From NCBI GenBank assembly GCA_002403105.1, contig DHHD01000077.1, forward strand, positions 8,976 through 26,694: a stretch of 17,719 bases of DNA, given 5' to 3'. This stretch comes from Anaerolineaceae bacterium UBA4781. Its GTDB lineage: Bacteria > Chloroflexota > Anaerolineae > Anaerolineales > Anaerolineaceae. The position numbers and the translations under genes were made by a program. Of the stretch, positions 1 to 7,414 are shown one piece after another (positions within the stretch are counted from its first letter, which is position 1; each line of letters begins with the position of its first letter). A model generated the notes under the pieces. It made no database searches. It was not told where the DNA came from and saw nothing but the letters and a program-made list of their open reading frames with translations.

Positions 1-2083
1 CATGCAGTTCTGATCGGATCCATTTATCCAATGCAGAATACTCGATATCCTTCTTCTGCGCATTCGGCTGCCATTGATCGAGATTTGCATAGGTTACAAA
101 GAAGGAATAGGTATTCCATAATGTCAGCATGAACGTACGGATTACTTCAGATACCAGGTTCGCTGAGAAGCGTCTTTCCTGCCCGGGAGGGCTGGCAGTG
201 TAGAGATACCAGCGCATAGCATCCACACCATGCTGGTTAATGACTTCCCATGGATCGACCACATTCTTGCGGGATTTGGACATTTTCTGGCCGTTTTCAT
301 CCAATATCAATCCAAGGCAGACCACATTTTTAAAACATTTCTGGTCAAACACAAGCGTTGAAATAGCATGCAGCGAATAGAACCAACCCCGTGTTTGGTC
401 AACAGCCTCGCAAATATAATCAGCCGGAAATTGTTGTTTAAACTCTTCTTCATTCTCAAATGGATAGTGCCACTGCGCGATGGGCATAGAACCCGAATCG
501 AACCAAACGTCAATCAACTCAGGCACACGCTTCATTTTTCCATGACATTTTGGACAATCAAAGACCACTTCATCTACATAAGGGCGATGCAGTTCAAGCC
601 CGCTAAGATCGTGCCCGACCAGTTTGGATAACTCTTGCTGGGAGCCGACACAAGCTTGTGTTCCACAATCCTCACACTGCCAAACCGGTAGAGGTGTTCC
701 CCAGAAACGTTCGCGGCCCAATGCCCAATCAACATTATTTTCCAACCAGTTTCCAAAACGACCATTCTTGATATGTTCCGGATACCAGTTAACCTCGTTA
801 TTCAACGCCACCAGACGATCTTTCACCCTGCTGGTGCGAATATACCAGGTTGCCCGTGCATAATACAACAGGGGAGTGCCGCAGCGCCAACAGAAAGGAT
901 ATGAATGGGTGTGCTGCTCAATCTTGAAAAGCAATCCGCGTGCATCTAAATGGTCAATGATGAGTGGATCAGCATCCTTTACATATCGTCCTGCCCAATG
1001 GTCCACCTCACGAATAAAAGTACCATCCGGTTTTACAGTCATCAAGATCGGCAAATCTTCTTGATTGGCTACATTCATATCGTCAGCACCAAAAGCCGGT
1101 GCCATATGCACCAATCCCGAACCATCTTCAATAGTGACAAAATCCCCCATCACAACAAAATGAGCCGGTTTTTCTACTGGAAGGAAAGTAAATAGCGGTT
1201 GATAACGTTTTCCCTTTAACTGCTTCCCTTTGAACCTATCCAGGATGGTTACTTTTTCATCTCCAAAAACTTTTTCAACCAATGCTTCTGCCAGGATCAA
1301 CTTTTCTTTTGTATGGCTTTCTCCATTGGGTACTTCTCTTTCAATTTTGACATAATTAATGTTTTTCCCGGCAGCTACCGCCACATTTCCAGGCAGTGTC
1401 CAGGGGGTGGTTGTCCAAACCAGCAAAGAAGTATCCTCTTCATCCAATAGCGGCATACGTACAAAAATGGCCGGTTCTGTTATGTCATGATACTCCTGAG
1501 ATACTTCATGATCTGAAAGTGGTGTACCGCAGCGCGTGCAGTATGGAACAACTTTAAAGCCTTGATACAGAAGATCTTTCTCCCAGAGAGATTTCAGAAT
1601 CCACCACACAGATTCGATATACTCATTTCTATATGTAACATATGCCCTGCTCAAATCAACCCAATAGGCAATGCGATCGGTTAATTTTTCCCATTCCTGA
1701 ATATAAGAAAAAGCTGATTCTCGGCAGAGTCTGTTGAATTTTTCAATTCCATACTCTTCGATCTGCTGTTTGTTGGTGAAACCCAGTTTCTTTTCAACTT
1801 CAATTTCAACTGGTAGTCCATGCGTATCCCAACCACCCCGCCGGTCAACATGATAGCCCTGCATGGTTTTATAGCGAGGAAAAAGATCCTTGAAAACTCT
1901 GGCTAGAATATGATGCACACCTGGCATGCCATTTGCGGTTGGGGGTCCTTCAAAGAATACATATTCCGGACCACCTTCCGTCTTTTTCAAGGTTTGTTTA
2001 AAGATTTCCTGCTGCTTCCAAAAATCCAGGATTGATTCTTCTGATTCTTTGATTTCTAGTTTGGAAGAAACCGGTTTGAACAT
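1..2083 (-). CDS. ileS: Isoleucyl-tRNA synthetase, 3' end cut by window edge
   Basis: Charges tRNA-Ile with isoleucine in the cytoplasm (class I aminoacyl-tRNA synthetase). The ATG at 2081-2083 follows a GGAGGTG ribosome binding site; 694 codons run without a stop to the left edge, of about 1040 expected for this long type. Visible: the N-terminal 'PPTANG' segment with the HIGH-equivalent read as GVHH (residues 55-58), a CTRCG cysteine pair in the editing/insertion region, 'WFDSGS', and the KMSKS loop KMSKS at residues 600-604 (positions 272-286). The PGxHH form of HIGH resembles the eukaryote-like (type 2) IleS group; that subgroup assignment is inference. The gene is under T-box control (see leader). 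It has its own promoter downstream of the pyrimidine phosphorylase gene. Identity is secure; the C-terminal anticodon-binding and zinc domains are outside the window. Confidence 0.97.
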   Translation of the reverse strand, partial: MFKPVSSKLEIKESEESILDFWKQQEIFKQTLKKTEGGPEYVFFEGPPTANGMPGVHHILARVFKDLFPRYKTMQGYHVDRRGGWDTHGLPVEIEVEKKLGFTNKQQIEEYGIEKFNRLCRESAFSYIQEWEKLTDRIAYWVDLSRAYVTYRNEYIESVWWILKSLWEKDLLYQGFKVVPYCTRCGTPLSDHEVSQEYHDITEPAIFVRMPLLDEEDTSLLVWTTTPWTLPGNVAVAAGKNINYVKIEREVPNGESHTKEKLILAEALVEKVFGDEKVTILDRFKGKQLKGKRYQPLFTFLPVEKPAHFVVMGDFVTIEDGSGLVHMAPAFGADDMNVANQEDLPILMTVKPDGTFIREVDHWAGRYVKDADPLIIDHLDARGLLFKIEQHTHSYPFCWRCGTPLLYYARATWYIRTSRVKDRLVALNNEVNWYPEHIKNGRFGNWLENNVDWALGRERFWGTPLPVWQCEDCGTQACVGSQQELSKLVGHDLSGLELHRPYVDEVVFDCPKCHGKMKRVPELIDVWFDSGSMPIAQWHYPFENEEEFKQQFPADYICEAVDQTRGWFYSLHAISTLVFDQKCFKNVVCLGLILDENGQKMSKSRKNVVDPWEVINQHGVDAMRWYLYTASPPGQERRFSANLVSEVIRTFMLTLWNTYSFFVTYANLDQWQPNAQKKDIEYSALDKWIRSELH

Positions 2084-2093
2084 AACACCTCCA

Positions 2094-2369
2094 ATAAAAA
2101 AGCTCGTCCTGTTTCAGGGACGAGCAAAATTACCCGCGGTACCACCCACTTTCTCCCGTTTGGGAGCTCCTCAACAGAAGTCTGTATTCACAAAATTCTG
2201 TGCCTTTTTAACGATTGGCTATCCCGGTTTTCTTACTGATGGTCTATTTACCATGTTCAGATCACAGCTCCGGAAGGATTTTCAATTCGAGATGTTCACC
2301 GGGCTTTCACAGACTCCCAGCTCGCTGAGAACCGCACTCGTATTTACTCGTTTCCATCACAGCTTTTCG
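2094..2369 (-). promoter_or_regulatory. T-box leader sensing uncharged tRNA-Ile, upstream of ileS
   Basis: A transcription-attenuating T-box riboswitch. Read on the minus strand, it contains in order: a short hairpin (ATCACA/TGTGAT); the stem I S-turn element AGTA (2345-2348); a stem I distal part resembling AGCGAGCTGGG...GTGAAAGCCC; GAAC followed by the candidate specifier codon ATC, an isoleucine codon (2291-2293); a stem III-like hairpin (2153-2166); the T-box sequence GGGTGGTACCGCGG (2134-2147); and a terminator. The variable base in TGGN is T, which would pair with discriminator A73 of tRNA-Ile (known family behaviour). The specifier, discriminator and downstream gene therefore agree. 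The exact 5' end is inferred from the promoter. Confidence 0.93.
2096..2125 (-). terminator. Intrinsic terminator of the ileS T-box
   Basis: An 8-bp perfect stem GCTCGTCC/GGACGAGC with an 8-nt loop is followed by six T residues, 12 bp before the ileS Shine-Dalgarno. The 5' arm lies just after the T-box motif, as needed for mutually exclusive terminator and antiterminator folds. It should stop transcription when tRNA-Ile is charged. Confidence 0.93.
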
Positions 2370-2375
2370 ATTGTG

Positions 2376-2404
2376 ATTATCTCATAAATAGAGATTTTTA
2401 TCAA
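2376..2404 (-). promoter_or_regulatory. Sigma70-type promoter of the ileS T-box transcript
   Basis: On the minus strand there is a -35 TTGATA (2399-2404), a 17-nt spacer and a -10 GATAAT (2376-2381), which predicts a start near 2369, just before the first T-box helix. It sits 11 bp beyond the stop codon of the pyrimidine-nucleoside phosphorylase gene. No terminator separates that gene from this one, so read-through would also pass the T-box. Confidence 0.72.
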
Positions 2405-2414
2405 TTAAGCAGCT

Positions 2415-3716
2415 TTATATCACACCATAAAAGAGTGGAAGTTCGTCACATTTTTCTTTTACTATGCTGACGCTATTCATGAGTTTCGTTTTAGCAGCAA
2501 TCAGGTGTTCTCTACTATTGGCATAGATAGTAAAAAGCACATCGCCATTTTTAATTTCCGTTCCCACTTTATGATGGACGATGATCCCCACGCCCAAATC
2601 GATGGGAGCACCCTTCTTTTCACGTCCTGCCCCTAACAAAACTGCAGCTTCACCAACCAGTTGAGCATTTACCATAGAAAGATAGCCATCCCTTTCAGCT
2701 TTTATCTCTTCATGAATGGATGCAGAAGGTAATTTTTCAGGGTGCTCTATATAGGAAATATCACCTTTTTGCGCTTTCACAAGCTGGATGAATTTTTCCC
2801 ATGCTTTTCCATCAGTGACTGCTTTTTCCGCCATATTGCGGGCTGCTTCCAGATTTTCTGCTTTTTCTCCCAGCAGCAGCATATGCGCGGAGATCGTAAA
2901 ACAATGTTCGCGAAAATCAGCAGGACCGTGGTCGTGCAGAGTTTCAATCGCTTCTTTTAATTCATTAGCATTACCCACAGCTTCACCAAGCGGTTGGTTC
3001 ATATCAGATAGGAGCGCCCGCACTTTCCGTCCGCTCAATCTTCCAATTTCTACCATCAAATGTGCCAGCTCCTGGGCTTGTTTCAGGTCTTTCATAAAAG
3101 CACCATAACCCAGTTTGACATCCAATACTATAGCTTGTGCGCCGGCTGCGATTTTCTTACTCATAATGGATGAAGCGATCAAAGGGGTAGAAGGAACTGT
3201 TCCGGTCACATCCCGCAGTCCATATAGAATTCCATCAGCTGGGGCAAGATCACTGGTTTGTCCGGTAAGGACAATTCCAATTTCTTTAAGCTGTTGCATA
3301 AACTCAGCTTCTGATAAATCCACACGGTATCCGGGGATGGATTCCATTTTATCCAGTGTTCCACCGCTGAATCCCAATCCCCTTCCTGACATCTTTCCTA
3401 CGGGTAAGCCATACGAAGCAACAATGGGTGCCACGACCAGAGTGGTTTTATCACCAACTCCCCCGGAGGAATGTTTATCCACCACCAAAGGAGCAACAGA
3501 CGAGAGGTCGAGGATATCTCCCGAATGAGCCATTGACAAAGTCAAATAGGTAGTTTCTTGCGGGGTCATGCCATTTAATAAAATGGCCATAACCCAGGCT
3601 GAAACTTGATAATCAGGAATGGAACCGCTGGTTACACCCTTGATGAAAAATTCGATCTCCTCTTTTGAGAGTTCTTGTTTATCTCGTTTCCGAGTGATGA
3701 TATCAACTGCACGCAT
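2415..3716 (-). CDS. pdp: Pyrimidine-nucleoside phosphorylase
   Basis: Cytoplasmic salvage enzyme: phosphorolysis of uridine, thymidine and deoxyuridine to base plus (deoxy)ribose-1-phosphate. It has 433 residues, the usual family length. Conserved elements: an N-terminal helical segment beginning MRAVDII, the phosphate-binding stretch KHSSGGVGDKT (about 81-91), and the family signature SGRGLGF(S)GGTLDKME (about 110-125). A longer frame opens at a TTG at 3743, but the ATG at 3714-3716 is preceded by GGGAAGGAAG at good spacing and gives the canonical family N-terminus, so I chose it. It lies 34 bp after jag and probably forms the 3' end of the rpmH-to-jag transcript. Thymidine phosphorylase (deoA) is the alternative name in the same family; the N-terminal form favours the less specific pdp type. 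Confidence 0.93.
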   Translation of the reverse strand: MRAVDIITRKRDKQELSKEEIEFFIKGVTSGSIPDYQVSAWVMAILLNGMTPQETTYLTLSMAHSGDILDLSSVAPLVVDKHSSGGVGDKTTLVVAPIVASYGLPVGKMSGRGLGFSGGTLDKMESIPGYRVDLSEAEFMQQLKEIGIVLTGQTSDLAPADGILYGLRDVTGTVPSTPLIASSIMSKKIAAGAQAIVLDVKLGYGAFMKDLKQAQELAHLMVEIGRLSGRKVRALLSDMNQPLGEAVGNANELKEAIETLHDHGPADFREHCFTISAHMLLLGEKAENLEAARNMAEKAVTDGKAWEKFIQLVKAQKGDISYIEHPEKLPSASIHEEIKAERDGYLSMVNAQLVGEAAVLLGAGREKKGAPIDLGVGIIVHHKVGTEIKNGDVLFTIYANSREHLIAAKTKLMNSVSIVKEKCDELPLFYGVI

Positions 3717-3750
3717 AATGCTTCCTTCCCTTATAACACACAAAGAATTT

Positions 3751-4302
3751 TTAGTCTCGTGGTTTTAAGAAAATTGTGGCACGTCGATTAGGTTCTTCTC
3801 CGGTGCTCTCGGTTGTCACAAAAGGATGGTAGCGCAGCTCGAGATGAATGATTCTGCGTTCATTCGCGGGCATAGGCTCCAACACCTGTTTACGACCGGT
3901 TTGAACGACCTGATCAGCGATCCGCCGAGCAAGCTGGCGTAATTGACGCTCACGGCGGTAGCGGTATCCCTGCACATCTACCATAAGGGGTACCCATTCA
4001 CCTATCTGATTACATAGAATGAGACTGGTGACATATTGAAGAGAATTTAAAGTCTCTGATTTACGTCCAATCAATATGCTTAGATCCTTGCCAGAAATAT
4101 CTGCCAGGATGATGGGGCGGTCTTTATCATCCTCAGGATCAACGATACGAGTAACTACTTTTGCATCAATATTCATTTTTCCCAGCAATTCAGTCAGTGT
4201 TTCATAAGCCATTTGCCGGGCTTTTTCAATATTATCATCGGCGTCATCAAGGTACGAGGATGTTGGGGTTGACAATTTTACTTCAGCAGCTTGTCCTTCC
4301 AT
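3751..4302 (-). CDS. jag: RNA-binding protein Jag/KhpB (KH-R3H)
   Basis: Small cytoplasmic RNA-binding protein commonly encoded next to yidC; in Firmicutes, KhpB/Jag (EloR) with KhpA influences cell elongation. It has 183 residues. Residues about 25-50 form a helical lead-in; a KH-II domain at about 50-125 carries the GxxG-type loop LIGRKSETL; an R3H domain at about 135-182 contains NERRIIHLEL and a C-terminal RATIFLKP strand. The N-terminal Jag_N domain of many homologues is absent: the first 25 residues are short and acidic. The ATG follows a GGAAGAAAG ribosome binding site. It is separated from yidC by 191 bp that contain a hairpin. Confidence 0.93.
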   Translation of the reverse strand: MEGQAAEVKLSTPTSSYLDDADDNIEKARQMAYETLTELLGKMNIDAKVVTRIVDPEDDKDRPIILADISGKDLSILIGRKSETLNSLQYVTSLILCNQIGEWVPLMVDVQGYRYRRERQLRQLARRIADQVVQTGRKQVLEPMPANERRIIHLELRYHPFVTTESTGEEPNRRATIFLKPRD

Positions 4303-4418
4303 GATTTCTTTCTTCCTTTCCCTTTTTACGCTTCAGCGGTTTTTCTGGAATCGAAATATCAGATAATGGATTTCACTATGCTTCTAAAATTAATCCTCAG
4401 AAATCAAGCAAAACCTCA

Positions 4419-4443
4419 CTACCCCCCTTTTTTAAAGGGGTAG
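4419..4443 (-). repeat. Hairpin in the 191-bp gap between yidC and jag
   Basis: The arms CTACCCC and GGGGTAG enclose an A/T-rich loop of about 11 nt. No T-run follows in the direction of transcription, so it is a poor intrinsic terminator; an RNA-processing or partial attenuation element is possible. The remainder of the gap (4303-4493) is A/T-rich and I see no gene in it. Confidence 0.45.
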
Positions 4444-4493
4444 AAACCTCTAAAGCTTTTATTTTTTGTGCAGCGTCATTTATTTTTGACCGT

Positions 4494-5306
4494 CTACGCA
4501 GATAGCTTTTTTGTGGGCGCTGCTTTCTTCTTGAAAATATCTTTTAATTTCACACGTCCCAATGCGGCATATTGCACAAGGCTGATCACATTGGAAATGG
4601 CGAAATATAGAGCCAAGCCAGATGAGAGTGAGTATGCAAAATAACCCATCAACAGCGGCATGTAAATATTCATCATGCCGGTCGCCTGGTTGGCTTGCTG
4701 ATCACCACCGGTAGGGCTGATCAGTTTATTTTGAATAAAGCTGGTGATCACAACAAAGATCGCCAATACCGGAATGCCAAAGGAGATTCCAGGGATATAG
4801 ACACGATCGGGTTGACTGAGATCCATCCACAGGAACTGATTATTCAATGGAATAAGAGCAAATGGATTCTTTACTGAAGGAATGAAAGAGAAGAAATTAG
4901 ACATTCCCAACCCGATTTTAGACACCAGGTTAAATACCTGCAGTGGTGCAGTTCCCATCGTTTGAATAATGCTTTGATAAAGACCAATGATAATCGGGAA
5001 TTGAATTAGAGTTGGTAAGCACGAAGCAAAGGGCTTAATACCTTTCTTCTTATACAATTCCATCTGTGCTTGACCCAAACGCTCCTTGTCATTCTTATAT
5101 TTTTTCTGCATTTCAAGATATTCTTCATCTTTTTGAAGATCTTGAAGCGCACCGGAACTCTTGATCTGGCGTGCGATCAAAGGATGGGTAATCGCTTTGA
5201 TCAAAACTGTAAAAACAATGATCGCGATCCCGAAATTTTCTCCGGTCAGGTTGTAGATCAAGAGTAAAGAATTAATGAAGGGTTTAATAATGATAGAATC
5301 CCACAT
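4494..5306 (-). CDS. yidC: YidC/Oxa1-family membrane protein insertase
   Basis: Inserts and folds membrane proteins, alone or with SecYEG. It has 270 residues, the short Gram-positive/Chloroflexota type without the large periplasmic domain of proteobacterial YidC. TM1 is near 24-44, followed by the charged cytoplasmic hairpin (about 48-90, rich in K/E/Q), then TM segments near 95-115, 165-190 and 215-250, and a basic C-terminal tail (KKKAAPTKK). The position of the hydrophilic-groove arginine of SpoIIIJ-type proteins (TVLIR) is lysine here (TVLIK, K37). The ATG follows AAAAGGAA. It stands 18 bp after the propeller lipoprotein and two genes after yidD, consistent with one transcript. Confidence 0.96.
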   Translation of the reverse strand: MWDSIIIKPFINSLLLIYNLTGENFGIAIIVFTVLIKAITHPLIARQIKSSGALQDLQKDEEYLEMQKKYKNDKERLGQAQMELYKKKGIKPFASCLPTLIQFPIIIGLYQSIIQTMGTAPLQVFNLVSKIGLGMSNFFSFIPSVKNPFALIPLNNQFLWMDLSQPDRVYIPGISFGIPVLAIFVVITSFIQNKLISPTGGDQQANQATGMMNIYMPLLMGYFAYSLSSGLALYFAISNVISLVQYAALGRVKLKDIFKKKAAPTKKLSA

Positions 5307-5324
5307 GGTTTTTTCCTTTTCTAT

Positions 5325-6446
5325 TTATTCTTCTGTCGAAAACGACCAAAATTCTCGGCCATTTTCATCCAGTGCATAAACCAGTTTTTCTCCGCCGACC
5401 ATCATCAGATAAAGCTTGCCATCTTTGAAGGTCGGTGTAGTATAGATACTTCCCTCACGACTTAATGAAGGAGAAGTAACCTGGTCTTTGTCTACGATTA
5501 CCAATTTACCATCGATAGTTCCAAAGCCTACAGAATTCGTTAGGATTACCCCACCTGCCACGATCTGAGAACCGGTAGCCATGGGTGAATCCCATACAGA
5601 TGCACCTGTTTCGCTATTTAGGGCGAAAATGTTGCCATCTTCCGTTGCAAAAAATAAGACACCGTCCAGGATGACTGGCTTCGTCCAAACGCTTTTGATC
5701 TTTGTTTCACCTTCATACATCCAGACGATTTCACCAGTGCTTGCACTGATCTTGAACATTTTCCCATCGATTGTTCCGACATAAAGGAAACCATCAACTA
5801 GCAGCGGGGCAGAGACGATTGCGGTGCCCAGATCGGTTTTCCATATCGGTTTTTCCACCAAGTTCTTGGTACCTTCCTCATCAGCAACCAGGTCAGAAAC
5901 CAGATAGGTAAGATTCAATGCATATACATTGTGATCCATGGAAGCCAAATACAAATACTGTTCATCAGCTACCGGTTTTGACCAGTTTGGACCTGTAGTC
6001 TGAAAAACCCACTGCAATGTTCCATTTTGATCAAGCACATATAGTTTTTCATCAGCATTAGGAGCATATGTATATCCGTTCTTATAAAAAGCGCTGGCAA
6101 CATAACGGCTTTCTGCTCCATCAAAATTCCAAATCAATGATCCGTTATTATCATTTACTGCATAGAGATTATGGGCATAATCCCCGGCAATGACCATATC
6201 TTCTGCAAACTCTACAGGAGCATAGAAAATAACATTTTTCTCCTGTTCTGCTGGGAAAACCCAAACCTTGCTTCCATTTTGAACATCCAAAGCATAGAGT
6301 TGATAGCCGTACGATACAACAGCGAGATCATCACCAACTGAGAGTCCAGGCCAGCTGGAAGATGCTCCAACGGTAGAAGTACAACCAGCAAGAGTAGCCG
6401 CGATAATCAAGATCAAAAGTGCTGCGATAGTAATATTTTTTTTCAT
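5325..6446 (-). CDS. PQQ-like beta-propeller lipoprotein (BamB-like)
   Basis: 373-residue secreted lipoprotein: basic start, hydrophobic h-region, and a perfect lipobox LAGC with the lipidated cysteine at residue 22. The mature part is built of about eight PQQ-type blades, each with a 'LYALD..NG...W.F' core (e.g. VYALNL, MFKISASTGEIVW, IFALNSETGASVW, and the last blade LVYALDENGREFW). This fold is shared by BamB, a scaffold lipoprotein of the outer-membrane BAM complex, and by many unrelated propellers; no enzyme residues are evident. The longest frame starts at GTG (6455), but ATG at 6444-6446 has AGGTG at six-base spacing and was chosen. Its place between yidD and yidC suggests a role in handling exported or membrane proteins on the outer face; that is inference. 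Confidence 0.88.
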   Translation of the reverse strand: MKKNITIAALLILIIAATLAGCTSTVGASSSWPGLSVGDDLAVVSYGYQLYALDVQNGSKVWVFPAEQEKNVIFYAPVEFAEDMVIAGDYAHNLYAVNDNNGSLIWNFDGAESRYVASAFYKNGYTYAPNADEKLYVLDQNGTLQWVFQTTGPNWSKPVADEQYLYLASMDHNVYALNLTYLVSDLVADEEGTKNLVEKPIWKTDLGTAIVSAPLLVDGFLYVGTIDGKMFKISASTGEIVWMYEGETKIKSVWTKPVILDGVLFFATEDGNIFALNSETGASVWDSPMATGSQIVAGGVILTNSVGFGTIDGKLVIVDKDQVTSPSLSREGSIYTTPTFKDGKLYLMMVGGEKLVYALDENGREFWSFSTEE

Positions 6447-6471
6447 TTTTTTCACCTAGATTTTTTCTTTC

Positions 6472-6753
6472 CTACGGGACAGGATCATATCCGCCCTCAT
6501 TGAAGGGATTACAACGAATTAAACGATGAATCGATAAATAACCACCTTTCCATATTCCATATCGAAAAATTGCTTGATATGCGTAATGAGAACAAGTTGG
6601 ATAGAAGCGGCAGGTATTTGCCGGTAATGCAGGAGAAACTGTTTTTTGATAAACACGGATCAAGAACAGCACAATATATCGCGGGAATGACCAGATCGTA
6701 ACCTTGACATCACGCAATGATGGTTCTTGAGAATAATTCTCTTCAGCGATCAT
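6472..6753 (-). CDS. yidD: Membrane protein insertion efficiency factor YidD
   Basis: 93-residue small protein that associates with the inner membrane and helps YidC-dependent insertion in E. coli. An N-terminal amphipathic/hydrophobic segment (about 22-42) is followed by the family's diagnostic motifs: CRFYPTCSHYA, KGG, RCNPF and GGYDPVP at the very C-terminus. Its ATG overlaps the rnpA stop by four bases (ATGA, 6750-6753), indicating translational coupling. It carries about 15 extra N-terminal residues compared with typical 70-80 residue homologues. Confidence 0.96.
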   Translation of the reverse strand: MIAEENYSQEPSLRDVKVTIWSFPRYIVLFLIRVYQKTVSPALPANTCRFYPTCSHYAYQAIFRYGIWKGGYLSIHRLIRCNPFNEGGYDPVP

Positions 6754-7109
6754 AAAATTTTTTCTTTGATTTCCAACAGGTCAGCTTGAAGAAGTAAATT
6801 CTCGGCGGCTGCCCGTATTTCACTCGAATTGGAACGCGAAAAGCTTTTTCGGATTATAAAAATAACATCCCAACCAGGTTCACATTCGCTCTTAAGAAGA
6901 TTGATCACAGCTCGCATTCTTCGTTTACAGCGATTTCGTTCCACTGCATTACCTATTATTTTGCTGGTTATCACCGCAAATCGCGAATGCGGCAGTTCGT
7001 TTTTGATAACTGCCATTTTCACGATTGGGTGAAAAAAAGCGCTGCCAGAATCCCTTACTTTTTTAAAGTCCGCACTCTTTACAAGACGGAATTTTCGATT
7101 CACTCGCAA
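6750..7109 (-). CDS. rnpA: Ribonuclease P protein component
   Basis: Protein cofactor of RNase P, which removes 5' leaders from pre-tRNAs. It has 119 residues, the normal length. It shows the basic N-terminus with FRLVKSADFKKV and the hallmark RNR-containing helix AVERNRCKRRMR (about 55-66), then the WDVIFIIRKS strand. It lies 36 bp after rpmH and overlaps yidD by four bases, the standard bacterial arrangement. Confidence 0.97.
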   Translation of the reverse strand: MRVNRKFRLVKSADFKKVRDSGSAFFHPIVKMAVIKNELPHSRFAVITSKIIGNAVERNRCKRRMRAVINLLKSECEPGWDVIFIIRKSFSRSNSSEIRAAAENLLLQADLLEIKEKIL

Positions 7110-7145
7110 CTCAAACGAAATAAATTGCTCAGAAAATTTTCTGAA

Positions 7146-7316
7146 TTACCAGCGTGCATTTTTTACATGATTGTTCTTGGTAACTGCCAAGATATGGCGC
7201 CCACGAGCCATTCTTCTTTTAAGAACTTTTCTGCCATTGGCGGTTGCCATGCGTTGTCTGAAACCATGAACACGAACGCGTTTTCGTATACGTGGTTGGT
7301 ATGTCCTCTTCGGCAT
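7146..7316 (-). CDS. rpmH: 50S ribosomal protein L34
   Basis: 56-residue, very basic protein of the large ribosomal subunit. The N-terminus MPKRTYQP and the core HGFRQRMATANGRKVLKRR are diagnostic of L34. It is about ten residues longer than the usual 44-46, with a C-terminal tail (HILAVTKNNHVKNARW). An AGAGGAAAC ribosome binding site precedes the ATG. It heads the rpmH-rnpA-yidD-propeller-yidC-jag series. Unlike the common arrangement, dnaA is not upstream; mtaB on the same strand is. Confidence 0.97.
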   Translation of the reverse strand: MPKRTYQPRIRKRVRVHGFRQRMATANGRKVLKRRMARGRHILAVTKNNHVKNARW

Positions 7317-7367
7317 GTTTCGTTTCCTCTTCTTTTAACGATTAATTTCTTTTGATATAGCTGGAAA

Positions 7368-7376
7368 ATTATACCA
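7368..7376 (-). promoter_or_regulatory. Extended -10 promoter of the rpmH operon
   Basis: Minus-strand TGGTATAAT (TG-n-TATAAT) lies 52 bp upstream of the rpmH ATG, in the 98-bp gap after mtaB. No good -35 hexamer stands at 16-18 nt spacing, which fits an extended -10 promoter. It would start a leader of about 45 nt. Confidence 0.6.
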
Positions 7377-7414
7377 TAATGGCTATTTAGTTTTGGGTAT
7401 ATTTCCTGCAGGAG

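Noticed and set aside
1926..2387. 153-residue plus-strand open frame across the ileS start and T-box
   Set aside because: It runs antisense over ileS codons and the T-box RNA, has no family resemblance and no ribosome binding site.
3475..3483. TTATCCACC resembling a DnaA box near an rpmH cluster
   Set aside because: A single inexact copy within coding sequence for the conserved DKHSS motif of pdp; no cluster of boxes and no dnaA gene, so no origin is called.
3717..3743. TTG start nine codons upstream for pdp
   Set aside because: The GGGAAGGAAG site and the family N-terminus both point to ATG at 3716.
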